DNA from: a virus
Reading direction: 5' to 3' (one strand)
DNA length: 61,607 bases
IMG/VR virus record: IMGVR_UViG_3300048029_000244
Span: 1-61,607 of that record
Part shown: positions 21,506-30,284 of the stretch, piece after piece
Numbering within the stretch: the stretch's first letter is position 1
How the letters are laid out: each line of letters opens with the position of its first letter
Position numbers and translations under genes: made by a program
Notes under the pieces: model-generated
Seen by the model: only the letters and a program-made list of their open reading frames with translations
What the model was told of the DNA's origin: nothing
Databases searched by the model: none

Positions 21506-23770
21506 ATGTATAATACAATTACATTTCCTAAACAGCTGTTGTTAGACAGTGAAAAAACAGAAGAATGGTGTGAAGCCATGATAGATGCTATAATGAGTAC
21601 TATGAACACAGATGATTCGCCATTAGTTCATTCTAGACTTGATGATATTAGAAATTATAACATTTACAATGGACATGTAGATGTAGATGAATATAGGTAT
21701 GTTACTGAGCAGTATGGAGCTGCTTACCCAGCCAAATTAGTAAATTATCCTATTATAAGTCCTAAAATAGATTTGTTAATGGGTGAAGACTTGACTAGAC
21801 CTATAAATAAAAAAATATCTACAATAAATAAAGAAGCAGCTGTAAGAAAAATTGATGCTAAGTTAGCAATAGAAATTAAAAAGCTAATCAAAAATCAAAT
21901 TGAAGAAATGAAGCAAATGGCTCCTGCTGATTTGCATATAAAAATGGACGACGTTCCTATGCCAGACGATGTAGAAAAATACATGATGTATAACTACAAA
22001 GAGGCAGTTGAAGAAGTTGTAGAAGATGGTTTAGATTATATAATAAATAAATATAATTTAAAAGATGTTTTTAAAACAGCATTTAGAGATTTACTTGTAA
22101 CGTCTAAAGAATTTTACAAAGTCTACATTAAAAACGGAGATCCATACGTTAGACGAGTAGATCCTAGAAATGTTATATATGATACAAATTCTGAGTCAGA
22201 TTATTTAGATGACGCGCAATGGATAGGTGAAGAAAGATGGCTTTCCATAAACGAAGTTTTAGATGAATATTCAGAAGAGTTAAGTAAAGAAGATATATTT
22301 ACTATAGAAGAAATGGGTCGTGTATCATCATCAAGAGCCGCTGAAGTTTATAATCAAGACTTTGAATGGTTAGATTGGAATGATGTAAGCGGAACTAGAG
22401 TTAGAGTAGTAAGTTGCGAGTGGAAATCTATAAAGCCTATAAAGTTTAAGGTGTCGGAAAATAAATTTGATCCTGCTAGACCATTTAAAAAAGTAGTTCC
22501 TGATAACTATAAGAAAAAAAAAGGTGACCATATAGAAACTAGATACATAGATGATATATGGGAAGGTACAAAAATAGGTGGTAAAGTTTTGGTAAACTGT
22601 AGACGTAGGCCTAATCAAGTAAGATCGGTAGATGATTACGCTAGCACTCCATTGTCATATGTAGGTGTAATAAGAAATAATAGTACAGGAAGACCACAAT
22701 CTCTTGTAGACTTACTACACAATATACAAATGCTATATAATATTACAATGTATAATATTGAACTTGCTATGGCTCGTTCAGGTGGTAAAGCTGTAGTATA
22801 TGACGTTTCACAATTACCTACTAACATAGGAATGGATATACAAGATGTAATGTATCATTTAAAAAATGATGGGATTATACCTATAAATAGTAAAGATGAA
22901 GGTAATCAAATGGCATCATTTAATCAGTTTCAACAAATAGACTTTACTATATCACAATCTATATCTCAATTATTTAACTTAAAATTAATGCTAGAAGAAA
23001 CTGCTGGTCAAATATCTGGTATTAGTAGACAAAGAGCTGGAGCTATTAATACAAGTGAATATGTAGGTAATGTTCAAAGATCTGTACAGCAGTCTGCGTT
23101 AACTACAGAAACTTGGTTTTTTATGCATAATGAGGTTAAAAAACGTGTTTTAGAAAGAACTGCTAACCTTATGAAAATAGCATGGAAGTCTGGAGTTAAA
23201 GCTGCAACTATACTTGGAGATGGCGCGTATAAAATATTAAACGTTATGCCAAAAGAAATTGCTTTAAATGATTATGGTTTATTTTTAGGCGATACTGGCA
23301 AAGAACAACAAGACAAGCAAGTTATAAATCAAATAGCTCAAGCTGCTATGCAGTCTGGTAAAGCAGGCTTGTTAGATGTTTTAAGGGTTTTAAAAGCTGA
23401 TACAGCTACAGAAGCTGAACATACTTTAGAAAAAGCCTTAGAGGTTATGAATAAACAACAAGCTCAACAACAACAATTAATGCAACAGCAAGCTGAAATG
23501 CAAGAGCAAATGAAGCAAGCTGAGCATGATAGAGCATTAGAGCTAGAAAATGTTAGAGTAGGTGGAAAAGTAAAAGTCGCTGAAATAGAAACTGAAGCTA
23601 AAAAACAAATAGCTGATTTAAAAGATGATGGCGATAGAGATATTGCAGACATGAAAGAAAAGGTTAAAATGAAAGAGTCTGGAATAGACGTAAATCAACT
23701 TAACCAAACACAACAACAACCACCCAACAATAAGTCTAACAATAAAAGTCTAGATGAATTATTAGGATAA
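21506..23770 (+). CDS. Portal protein
   Basis: This 754-residue protein directly follows the large terminase and has portal-like features. The N-terminal region resembles other portals (for example LVNYPIISPKIDLLMGEDLT). A mixed central region contains VDPRNVIYDTNSES and WIGEERWLSINEVLD. A long C-terminal coiled coil rich in Gln (residues ~640-730) is typical of portal crown regions. The dodecameric portal is the packaging and ejection channel. The length is greater than simple portals because of the Gln-rich tail. Preceding and following genes are packaging and capsid genes. Confidence 0.85.
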   Translation: MYNTITFPKQLLLDSEKTEEWCEAMIDAIMSTMNTDDSPLVHSRLDDIRNYNIYNGHVDVDEYRYVTEQYGAAYPAKLVNYPIISPKIDLLMGEDLTRPINKKISTINKEAAVRKIDAKLAIEIKKLIKNQIEEMKQMAPADLHIKMDDVPMPDDVEKYMMYNYKEAVEEVVEDGLDYIINKYNLKDVFKTAFRDLLVTSKEFYKVYIKNGDPYVRRVDPRNVIYDTNSESDYLDDAQWIGEERWLSINEVLDEYSEELSKEDIFTIEEMGRVSSSRAAEVYNQDFEWLDWNDVSGTRVRVVSCEWKSIKPIKFKVSENKFDPARPFKKVVPDNYKKKKGDHIETRYIDDIWEGTKIGGKVLVNCRRRPNQVRSVDDYASTPLSYVGVIRNNSTGRPQSLVDLLHNIQMLYNITMYNIELAMARSGGKAVVYDVSQLPTNIGMDIQDVMYHLKNDGIIPINSKDEGNQMASFNQFQQIDFTISQSISQLFNLKLMLEETAGQISGISRQRAGAINTSEYVGNVQRSVQQSALTTETWFFMHNEVKKRVLERTANLMKIAWKSGVKAATILGDGAYKILNVMPKEIALNDYGLFLGDTGKEQQDKQVINQIAQAAMQSGKAGLLDVLRVLKADTATEAEHTLEKALEVMNKQQAQQQQLMQQQAEMQEQMKQAEHDRALELENVRVGGKVKVAEIETEAKKQIADLKDDGDRDIADMKEKVKMKESGIDVNQLNQTQQQPPNNKSNNKSLDELLG

Positions 23771-23774
23771 GTTG

Positions 23775-23782
23775 TATATTTG
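23775..23782 (+). promoter_or_regulatory. Bacteroidota-type promoter for scaffold/capsid genes
   Basis: TATATTTG matches TAnnTTTG. It is followed by CAAAGGAG and then, after about 20 nt, by the ATG at 23810, giving a short leader. The AGGAG at 23786-23790 is too far from the ATG to be a standard Shine-Dalgarno. Confidence 0.6.
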
Positions 23783-23809
23783 CAAAGGAGTAACAAAATT
23801 AAACATAAT

Positions 23810-24748
23810 ATGGAAGAGAATAAAACAGCATTAGTTAATAATGATACTGAGTCTACACCAGTAGAAGAAAGTAAGTTTAACCCAATAACATTTTCTGGAG
23901 TAACACCAGGAGATGAAATAGATGAAGATGTTAATACAGAAATTGTTGATAATATTGAAACTGAAAAAACCGAAGAAACGGATGATTGGTCATTTGAAGA
24001 CGAAGAAACGGTTGCAACAGATCCTAATGAAGCGGGAAGAGATGAGGTTAACTGGGCGAGAGTTGCAGCAGAGCTTGGACTTGATACAGGAAGCACAAAA
24101 GAAGAAATAAAAGAAGCTTTAAAAAATAAAGAAAAAACTGAAGAAACAAAAAAAGAAGAAAGTTCTGATAATGAATTTACACAATTAGAAAGTGTATTAA
24201 ATTTAGACGACAAAGGTTTAATGGTCGAAGAGCTTAAGGCTAGAGGATTTGCAGATTCTGAAATAGAAGATTACATAGACAGACTTGAAGATGCTGGCAC
24301 ATTAAAATACGAAGCTTTAAAAGTTAGAAATGAAATTAGAAAACACATAGTTTCTAAAGAGTCACAAGTTAAGGAAGAGGCTAAAGCTAAAAAAGAAGCG
24401 GAAGCTAAACAAATAGAAGAAAATAAAATAGCTTTACAAAAAACCATAAAAGACAGAGAAGATTTTTATGGATATAATTTAGGTAAGGAACAAAAGAAAG
24501 AAGTATATAAATATATCACAAGCGGTGATTTTTATAAAGATTTGAGTTCATCTCATGAAGAGGTGTTTGAGCAAGCGATGTTTAAATTGTTCAAAGAACG
24601 AGTAATGTCGCTACAGTCTAAAAAAGGTTATGAGGATGGTAAGTCCCAAATTTTAGACAACATAACATCTCCTGATTTAGGTAGAACTTCAAAACCGAGA
24701 CCCGTACAATCAAAGGCATTTGATCCGTCACAGTTCTCAAAAAAATAG
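23810..24748 (+). CDS. Scaffolding-like protein
   Basis: This 312-residue protein is extremely rich in Glu and Lys with an acidic disordered N-terminal third (MEENKTALVNNDTEST...), a coiled-coil region (KEEAKAKKEAEAKQIEENKI) and a C-terminal SQFSKK tail. Composition, position between portal and major capsid, and a helical C-terminus are characteristic of scaffolds that guide capsid assembly. The start at 23810 is chosen over a TTG at 23780 that lies within the promoter. Confidence 0.78.
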   Translation: MEENKTALVNNDTESTPVEESKFNPITFSGVTPGDEIDEDVNTEIVDNIETEKTEETDDWSFEDEETVATDPNEAGRDEVNWARVAAELGLDTGSTKEEIKEALKNKEKTEETKKEESSDNEFTQLESVLNLDDKGLMVEELKARGFADSEIEDYIDRLEDAGTLKYEALKVRNEIRKHIVSKESQVKEEAKAKKEAEAKQIEENKIALQKTIKDREDFYGYNLGKEQKKEVYKYITSGDFYKDLSSSHEEVFEQAMFKLFKERVMSLQSKKGYEDGKSQILDNITSPDLGRTSKPRPVQSKAFDPSQFSKK

Positions 24749-24876
24749 TCAGATAGTGTATGAAGTCTGACTGAAATGAAGCTTAGTGCAAGACAAAGTC
24801 TAACTAACAAGTGGATTTGAAAGTAATTCATACAAGAGATTTTTTATTATTATTAATTTTTTAAATTTTTTTCAAA
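24749..24876 (+). other. Leader of the major capsid gene with hairpin
   Basis: GTCAGA at 24748-24753 pairs with TCTGAC at 24766-24771, just after the scaffold stop. TGGATTTG (24812-24819) is one base off the promoter consensus TAnnTTTG and could be a promoter for the capsid gene. The last 35 bases before the ATG are nearly pure A/T, a feature of highly translated Bacteroidota genes. No ORF is seen. Confidence 0.45.
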
Positions 24877-26349
24877 ATGAAAACTTATAGTGGTTCTTAT
24901 GGAAAGGATACAGAAAGAAGTAATTCTCTTGTAGAAAACCTTTTGAAATATCCTGAAATTTCGAAAACATTGGTACGTCAGCACCAACGTTATTCTTTAA
25001 CATACTTATTAGAAAGAGCAGGTCGCTTTTCTAATGCAAAAGTATTAGCTGACAATTCTTATGAGTGGAAAGTATTAGGTAGATCTAACAAGCCATTAGT
25101 TGCTGGTGCCGCTGGTAAAGCTGCTCCTGATGATAGTGGATCTGCTGGAACTTATGCTGATGATACAGTAACTACAAGTCCTAATGATTTATTTTATATT
25201 AAATTTAAATCTAACGCGGCTAACGATCACCACATTACAGTTAACAGAAATGATGTTGTAAGATTTGCTTCTGGAGCTACTGCTCTTGTTCTTTCTGTAG
25301 GTGATGTTACTAGTGGCGAAGCTGAAATCAAATTTAGATTAATAGGTACAACAGACTTAGCAGCTACAGATTATGATGCTGATGTTATTGCTGGTACTAT
25401 TTCTTCTGCATTTGGTGAGGCTTCTTTAGGATCTACTGTTGGTCAAACTCAAGTATATCCAGACACATACAAAAACTGGTTAACTATTTCTCGTAAAAAG
25501 AAAAGAGTTACAGGTTCTCAGTTGTCTGATGTAACTTGGATTGAAAACAATGGTCAAGCTCTTTGGTATTTTACCGCTGAGGAATTAATGATCCAAGAGT
25601 TTATGTATCAATTAGAATTAGCTCGTTGGTATGGTGTAAAATCTGCTGGTTTAGGTGGTGCTGTAGGCGCTCCAGGTGAAAACACAGCTACTACATTAAC
25701 TGATGCTGATGGTACACTTGTACAAACAGGTGATGGTCTTTTAGCTCAAATTGCTGGATCTAATGATGGTTCTTACTCAGGTTCTTTAACTGAAGAAGCT
25801 ATCGTAGATTATATGGCTGATCTTTCTAAAAATGCTACTGGTGCTGAAGGTAACGAGTACGTTGTAATGACAGGTACTGAGGGACGTAAGCAATTCCACA
25901 GAGCTATGAAAGATTTGTTGGTAGGCCCAGGTTCATCTTCTAACGGTGCAGGTGGAGCTACAGTATTTGATGTTAAAGCTGGTCAAGATGTTGAGTTAGG
26001 TGTTAACTTTACTTCTTACAACGCTTTAGGTAACAAAATTACTGTTGCACACTGTCCAGTGTTTGATGATCCTAACTTACACAGCTCTGCTTTAGAGTCT
26101 GGTAAAATGGTATTTTTAGACTTTGGAGCTGAAGGTGATGGTTCTAACATTGAGCTTATTGCTAAAGGTGCTGATGGATATAACAGAAACTATATCCGTA
26201 AGTATATTCCAGGTATGGTTAATCCTTACGACTACAAAGGTATGATGGCTGCTAATGGCGATGATGCATTTGAATGTCACGTAATGTCTGAGTCAGGAAT
26301 TATTGTAAGAAACCCACTTTCTTGTGGTATCTTCTCTAAGACTTCATAA
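24877..26349 (+). CDS. Major capsid protein
   Basis: This 490-residue protein starts MKTYSGSYGKDTERSNSLVE and is rich in Gly, Ala, Thr and Asp with an even beta-rich composition. Codons here differ from neighbours: G/C-richer with GCT/GGT choices, as expected of the most expressed gene. It follows the scaffold and is followed by a hairpin terminator. The C-terminal region (YIRKYIPGMVNPYDYKGMMA) resembles conserved HK97-fold major capsid proteins of flavophage and crAss-like groups. No prohead protease is evident nearby. Confidence 0.88.
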   Translation: MKTYSGSYGKDTERSNSLVENLLKYPEISKTLVRQHQRYSLTYLLERAGRFSNAKVLADNSYEWKVLGRSNKPLVAGAAGKAAPDDSGSAGTYADDTVTTSPNDLFYIKFKSNAANDHHITVNRNDVVRFASGATALVLSVGDVTSGEAEIKFRLIGTTDLAATDYDADVIAGTISSAFGEASLGSTVGQTQVYPDTYKNWLTISRKKKRVTGSQLSDVTWIENNGQALWYFTAEELMIQEFMYQLELARWYGVKSAGLGGAVGAPGENTATTLTDADGTLVQTGDGLLAQIAGSNDGSYSGSLTEEAIVDYMADLSKNATGAEGNEYVVMTGTEGRKQFHRAMKDLLVGPGSSSNGAGGATVFDVKAGQDVELGVNFTSYNALGNKITVAHCPVFDDPNLHSSALESGKMVFLDFGAEGDGSNIELIAKGADGYNRNYIRKYIPGMVNPYDYKGMMAANGDDAFECHVMSESGIIVRNPLSCGIFSKTS

Positions 26350-26365
26350 ACATTAATACTAATTT

Positions 26366-26387
26366 GGGAGAGGTTAACGCCTCTCTC
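26366..26387 (+). terminator. Hairpin after the capsid gene
   Basis: GGGAGAGG (26366-26373), loop TTAACG and CCTCTCTC (26380-26387) form an 8-bp stem followed by ATTTTAG. The U-tract is weak, so partial termination or 3'-end stabilisation of the capsid message is likely. Confidence 0.65.
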
Positions 26388-26423
26388 ATTTTAGAACAGG
26401 TATTAACAAAAATTTTAAATATT

Positions 26424-27098
26424 ATGAAACATTTAGTTCAATTAATGGTTAAATCGCCAAAAAGATTTTCTACATTATCTTTATCTAAATATAAAGATGA
26501 AAAAGGTAAATGGAGAGTTTATACAGATATTAATGGAGAAGAGCAAGAAATATGGAAGCTTACAAGAGCTTCATTGTTTTTAGACATATCAGAAAAGCAA
26601 GATAAAAAACTATATGAATTTTTAAAAGACCACCCTTTATCTACAAAAAGTTATACTATAACAGATTTAAGACAAAAAGAAGAAGTGGAAGTAGAAAATT
26701 TACTTACATCGGCAGACGCTATATTAATAGCTTCTAAAATGGGTATAGCTGAAACTAATGACTTTGCTAGACTTTTAGGCATAACTTTAGACGCAGATCA
26801 AGACGTAATTAAAGCTAGACTTATTAAAATAGCTAATACAAAGCCAGAAAAGTTTTTAGACCTTTATCATCATCCTGAAAAAGATGAAATGGTATTTATC
26901 AAAAAAGCTTTAGATAAAAAAATTATTGTTAGAAGTAATGGTGTTTACAAGCACAATAGAATAACATTAGGTCTCACAGAGGAAGCTGTAATGACATGGT
27001 TAAAAGAAAACGCTGATGTCTATGCATTGATGAAACAAGAATTAAGAGGCAACGTAAAAGTAGATGTTAAACCAAAATCTAAAAAAGTTAAAGCTTAA
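26424..27098 (+). CDS. Hypothetical head/neck-region protein, 224 aa
   Basis: The ATG at 26424 is chosen over an in-frame upstream codon inside the hairpin. The protein begins MKHLVQLMVKSPKRFSTLSL, is charged and mixed alpha/beta, and ends in a Lys-rich tail (KPKSKKVKA). It lies between the major capsid and the connector genes and overlaps the next gene as TAATG. It might be a head completion or decoration protein; no domain is recognised. Confidence 0.75.
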   Translation: MKHLVQLMVKSPKRFSTLSLSKYKDEKGKWRVYTDINGEEQEIWKLTRASLFLDISEKQDKKLYEFLKDHPLSTKSYTITDLRQKEEVEVENLLTSADAILIASKMGIAETNDFARLLGITLDADQDVIKARLIKIANTKPEKFLDLYHHPEKDEMVFIKKALDKKIIVRSNGVYKHNRITLGLTEEAVMTWLKENADVYALMKQELRGNVKVDVKPKSKKVKA

Positions 27099-28501
27099 TG
27101 ACGTTTCAAGAGGCACATGATTTGATAGACTTGCTGTTAGATAAAGCAGATCAAGCATATTTTACAACAACAGAAAAGGATAAGTTTCTTACTATGGCTA
27201 TTATGGAGTGGTATGAAAAAGTAGTTTCAGATTATGGAAACAATCCAAGTCAAGATCATCATGAGGCAGCTAAATATATTGTATCAGAAGTAAAAACTTT
27301 TAAAGATGGTAACGGTAGTATAAGAGTGCATAATAACACTTCTAACACTACTCCTTATCCTTATAATACATACATGGGATTATCTTATCCTTTATACAGT
27401 ATTATTGATATGAGAGTAAGAACTAGTTCAAGCGCTTCTTGGGAAAGTGTTAATCCAGCTCCTCCTGGTGTTGTAAATGACAATGTTAGCGATCCTTTTA
27501 ATAAGCCAACATTAACTCATAGAAGATACAATATGGATGGAACTAGAATACAGGTTCATCCTAATAACGATATTTTAAATAACGATGCTAGAATTACTAT
27601 TAAAAAAACATCTGGAGCTTTAAGCAGCTATAATATATTGTTAGAAGGTAGTGGATACAGCACCACTAATTTAGTTACAAATGGAGATTTTGCTACAGAC
27701 TTATCTGGCTGGAATCCTACTTATAATGTTTCGCATGATAATGGTAAAGCTAAATTTGACATTACATCAGACCAACAAGAAATAAGACAAGAAGACATAG
27801 ATTTTAAAGACGGAAAGTGTTATCAAATAAAGTTTACTGTAGATGGAGGAACAGCAGGAGAAAAATTACAAGTCACTGATTATATTACAGGAACAGGAGG
27901 GTTAGTAGGAGCAGATAATCAGATTACATTGACTGGCTCTCAAATTGATGTAGCTATAGGGTGGAAGGCAAACGCTGATTCTGTCAAGATAAAAATTCAG
28001 ACAGAGGCTGCCCTAACGTCTGCTGTAACAATAGACAATGTAGAGGTTATGGAAGTACCAAGCATTACAGTGTTAGACAACACCGCAACCACAAAGCCTT
28101 TATTAGTGCCTATAACTCAATCAGGCTCAGTAACAAGTGTATATATACAAAACGCTGGAGTTGGCTCTACTATAAGTAGTCAAGAGGTTTTGGTTAGTGG
28201 TAGTCCAACTTCATCATCTTATTATTTAGATTATTTTAAATATCCTATATTATCTAATGTTGCTGGTGGCGCTTTTAATGAAGCTCATGAAAATCCAGGA
28301 ACATCAGATATACAGTTAGGAGCAGGTTCTTTAAGATATGGCCCAAAAGGATTTGACGATACAGCTACAGGTGTAACAAACTGGGGTTGTGGGCCAGAAG
28401 CTGCTGAGTCTATAGTTAAAAAAGCTGTAAGAATGATGACTGCAAATATAGAAAGTCCTCTTTATCAAGTAAATTCTATTGAAGAGAAACGAAGTGAATA
28501 A
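27098..28501 (+). CDS. Connector/neck-like protein with inserted carbohydrate-binding-like module
   Basis: The N-terminus (MTFQEAHDLIDLLLDKADQA, residues 1-60) and C-terminus (CGPEAAESIVKKAVRMMTAN) are helical and read like head-tail connector segments. Between them, residues ~185-325 hold NLVTNGDFATDLSGWNPTYN, then VTIDNVEVMEV. This is the typical start and end of a CBM4/9-like beta-sandwich, also seen in the fibres at 52177 and 54771. An appended sugar-binding domain on a neck protein is unusual and suggests surface display near the vertex. Confidence 0.72.
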   Translation: MTFQEAHDLIDLLLDKADQAYFTTTEKDKFLTMAIMEWYEKVVSDYGNNPSQDHHEAAKYIVSEVKTFKDGNGSIRVHNNTSNTTPYPYNTYMGLSYPLYSIIDMRVRTSSSASWESVNPAPPGVVNDNVSDPFNKPTLTHRRYNMDGTRIQVHPNNDILNNDARITIKKTSGALSSYNILLEGSGYSTTNLVTNGDFATDLSGWNPTYNVSHDNGKAKFDITSDQQEIRQEDIDFKDGKCYQIKFTVDGGTAGEKLQVTDYITGTGGLVGADNQITLTGSQIDVAIGWKANADSVKIKIQTEAALTSAVTIDNVEVMEVPSITVLDNTATTKPLLVPITQSGSVTSVYIQNAGVGSTISSQEVLVSGSPTSSSYYLDYFKYPILSNVAGGAFNEAHENPGTSDIQLGAGSLRYGPKGFDDTATGVTNWGCGPEAAESIVKKAVRMMTANIESPLYQVNSIEEKRSE

Positions 28502-28505
28502 TATT

Positions 28506-28524
28506 AAAGAGGCTCTTTTTGTTT
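28506..28524 (+). terminator. Weak hairpin with T-rich tail
   Basis: AAAGA, loop GGC, TCTTT followed by TTGTTT lies just after the stop at 28501. The stem is only 5 bp, so termination is uncertain, but a fresh promoter 60 nt downstream supports a transcription break here. Confidence 0.35.
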
Positions 28525-28587
28525 CTCCTTGTTCGAAAGTAGGTGGATTCACTATCAGTGATGAAGCCTATTTTCATTTAATTTAAT

Positions 28588-28599
28588 TAACTTTGCAAT
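28588..28599 (+). promoter_or_regulatory. Bacteroidota-type promoter, leaderless
   Basis: TAACTTTG (28588-28595) followed by CAAT places the element 4 nt before the ATG at 28600, identical to 19159-19171. The preceding 98-bp gap also contains an inverted repeat TCACT/AGTGA. Confidence 0.75.
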
Positions 28600-29247
28600 A
28601 TGGCTACGTTAAAAGAAATAGTATACAACATAAAGAATATAGCTGAGGGTGGTTTTAGTCAAGACACAGACTCTAAAATATCTACATTACAAGTAGAGTT
28701 TTTAGTGCATACATACAGAGCGCAGCTTTTATTACAATATTCTAATAACGGCAGAAAACTACATCCTGAGACTTTACAATCACATGTAGTTACTATAGAT
28801 GGTGCAGACGTAAAAAAAGTAACTTTACCAAGTCTAGTACAATTTAATAGTCAAAGAGCTATAAAAAGCATAAGAGCTAAAATAGGATCTACAGAAAATA
28901 TAGAGGTGTTTCTTTCGTCTGAAGGTATGACTACGTACTCATCGTCTAATAAATTTACAGGATTATCAAAAAAAGCTTATTTAAAAAATGGTGAGCTGCA
29001 TTTTAATTTTAACACAGATACAAGTGACACTATAACTATATTAGGATGTTTTTCTAATCCTAAAGACGTAAGCACATATGTTGATGACGATACTACAGAG
29101 TATCCATTGCCACAAGAGTTAGTTACTGTTTTAACACAGCAAATATTACAAAATGAATATAGAGTTGTTATAAACGAGCCAAGAGACAAAGAAGTAGATG
29201 GACAAACACCTAGAGAGAAAGTACAAGGACAAGTACGTCAGCGTTAA
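28600..29247 (+). CDS. Neck/adaptor structural protein, crAss-like type
   Basis: This 215-residue protein begins MATLKEIVYNIKNIAEGGFS, then has a DSKISTLQVEFLVHTYRAQL helix and a beta-rich middle. The N-terminal pattern is common to crAss-like and related podovirus head-tail proteins. It is the first gene of a new transcription unit and runs 50 nt into the next gene. Exact role (adaptor or ring protein) is inferred from order. Confidence 0.7.
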   Translation: MATLKEIVYNIKNIAEGGFSQDTDSKISTLQVEFLVHTYRAQLLLQYSNNGRKLHPETLQSHVVTIDGADVKKVTLPSLVQFNSQRAIKSIRAKIGSTENIEVFLSSEGMTTYSSSNKFTGLSKKAYLKNGELHFNFNTDTSDTITILGCFSNPKDVSTYVDDDTTEYPLPQELVTVLTQQILQNEYRVVINEPRDKEVDGQTPREKVQGQVRQR

Positions 29248-29620
29248 AGATATATACAAGTCTATAAAGTCTGACATAAATAATATAAGCTATACTAATT
29301 TTTATAGTATAGTAAAGACGTTTTTTGAAGAATTGATACGTGAGTTAGTCGTAGACAAAGCTACAGTTACATTACCAGCTAAAATGGGTAAAGTATATAT
29401 AAAGAAAATGCTACACAAAAGAGCTTTTCATTATAGATGCAATGTAAATGAAGTAGATAATAACGGTAAAAGGGTAGTTTATAAAGTACCGATATTAAAC
29501 GACTATTATTATAAGGTAGTTTGGTTGCGGCCAAAAAAATATAAAATGGCAAAATTAATGCCAATGGGATTTTTTAAAAAAGCTATAAAAAAAGAATTAG
29601 AAATAGGTAACGATTTTTAA
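29198..29620 (+). CDS. Conserved basic protein in the neck gene cluster, 140 aa
   Basis: The first ATG (29198) gives MDKHLERKYKDKYVSVKDIY and overlaps the previous gene by 50 nt; no later ATG is available without losing the conserved start. The protein is very basic with aromatic residues, and contains ATVTLPAKMGKVYIKKMLHK, which recalls a conserved small protein of crAss-like phages in the same position. The role is unknown; nucleic-acid contact at the vertex is conceivable. Confidence 0.68.
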   Translation: MDKHLERKYKDKYVSVKDIYKSIKSDINNISYTNFYSIVKTFFEELIRELVVDKATVTLPAKMGKVYIKKMLHKRAFHYRCNVNEVDNNGKRVVYKVPILNDYYYKVVWLRPKKYKMAKLMPMGFFKKAIKKELEIGNDF

Positions 29621-29621
29621 A

Positions 29622-30281
29622 ATGGAATTTGTATCAGTAAATAGAATTATTGCAGCAGTAGGAAGAAACCTAGGCATGTCTGACGTAAATATGTATGCAG
29701 ACTCAATAATAGAATGGTCTTTTGAAGCTGAAAAGTTTATAGGAGGACTTAATTCATTTTTAAAGCAAGAAGATGATTTAACTATATCAGGGTATAGAGC
29801 GTCTTTGCCGTCTAATATAGTTAAGGTTTTAAGTGTGTCTAAAGGTCAAACTATATTAAAACCTACACATGCATATTTTAGAGGTAACGCAACAGGCGAC
29901 GATGCAGATACCGACAATATGGTAGACAACTCTCGTTACTATATACAAGATGGATACATAAATGTTAAATGTGATGATGGAGAAAAAATTACTATATCAT
30001 CTTTAATTATACCTACAGACACAAATGGTTATCCTAAAATTAATGAAGCACATGTAGAAGCGGTAACGGCGTATTGCATGTGGATGTTAAAAAATATAGA
30101 TTACTACAATGGCAAGGCTCCTCAATATGTAGTAAATGATTTACAAAAAAGATGGATATTTTTGTGCGGTCAGGCAAGAGGTGTAGATGGTATGCCATCA
30201 TCAGCTGAGCTAACAGAAGCTGCATCATATTGGAATACATTAATACCTATTAAATCTAAAAACGGTTTAAAAAATCTATAA
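29622..30281 (+). CDS. Tail adaptor/ring protein, crAss-like type
   Basis: This 219-residue protein starts MEFVSVNRIIAAVGRNLGMS. The following IIEWSFEAEKFIGGLNSFL and a beta-rich middle (PSNIVKVLSVSKGQ) match the layout of podovirus P22 gp4-like/crAss adaptor proteins that join the portal to the tail hub. It sits immediately before the giant tail-hub gene. Specific assignment is by pattern and order. Confidence 0.7.
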   Translation: MEFVSVNRIIAAVGRNLGMSDVNMYADSIIEWSFEAEKFIGGLNSFLKQEDDLTISGYRASLPSNIVKVLSVSKGQTILKPTHAYFRGNATGDDADTDNMVDNSRYYIQDGYINVKCDDGEKITISSLIIPTDTNGYPKINEAHVEAVTAYCMWMLKNIDYYNGKAPQYVVNDLQKRWIFLCGQARGVDGMPSSAELTEAASYWNTLIPIKSKNGLKNL

Positions 30282-30284
30282 AAA

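Noticed and set aside
23695-24213. 172-codon Ser-rich leftward ORF opposite the scaffold gene
   Set aside because: It mirrors the Glu/Lys/Asp-rich scaffold frame and crosses the promoter region at 23775.
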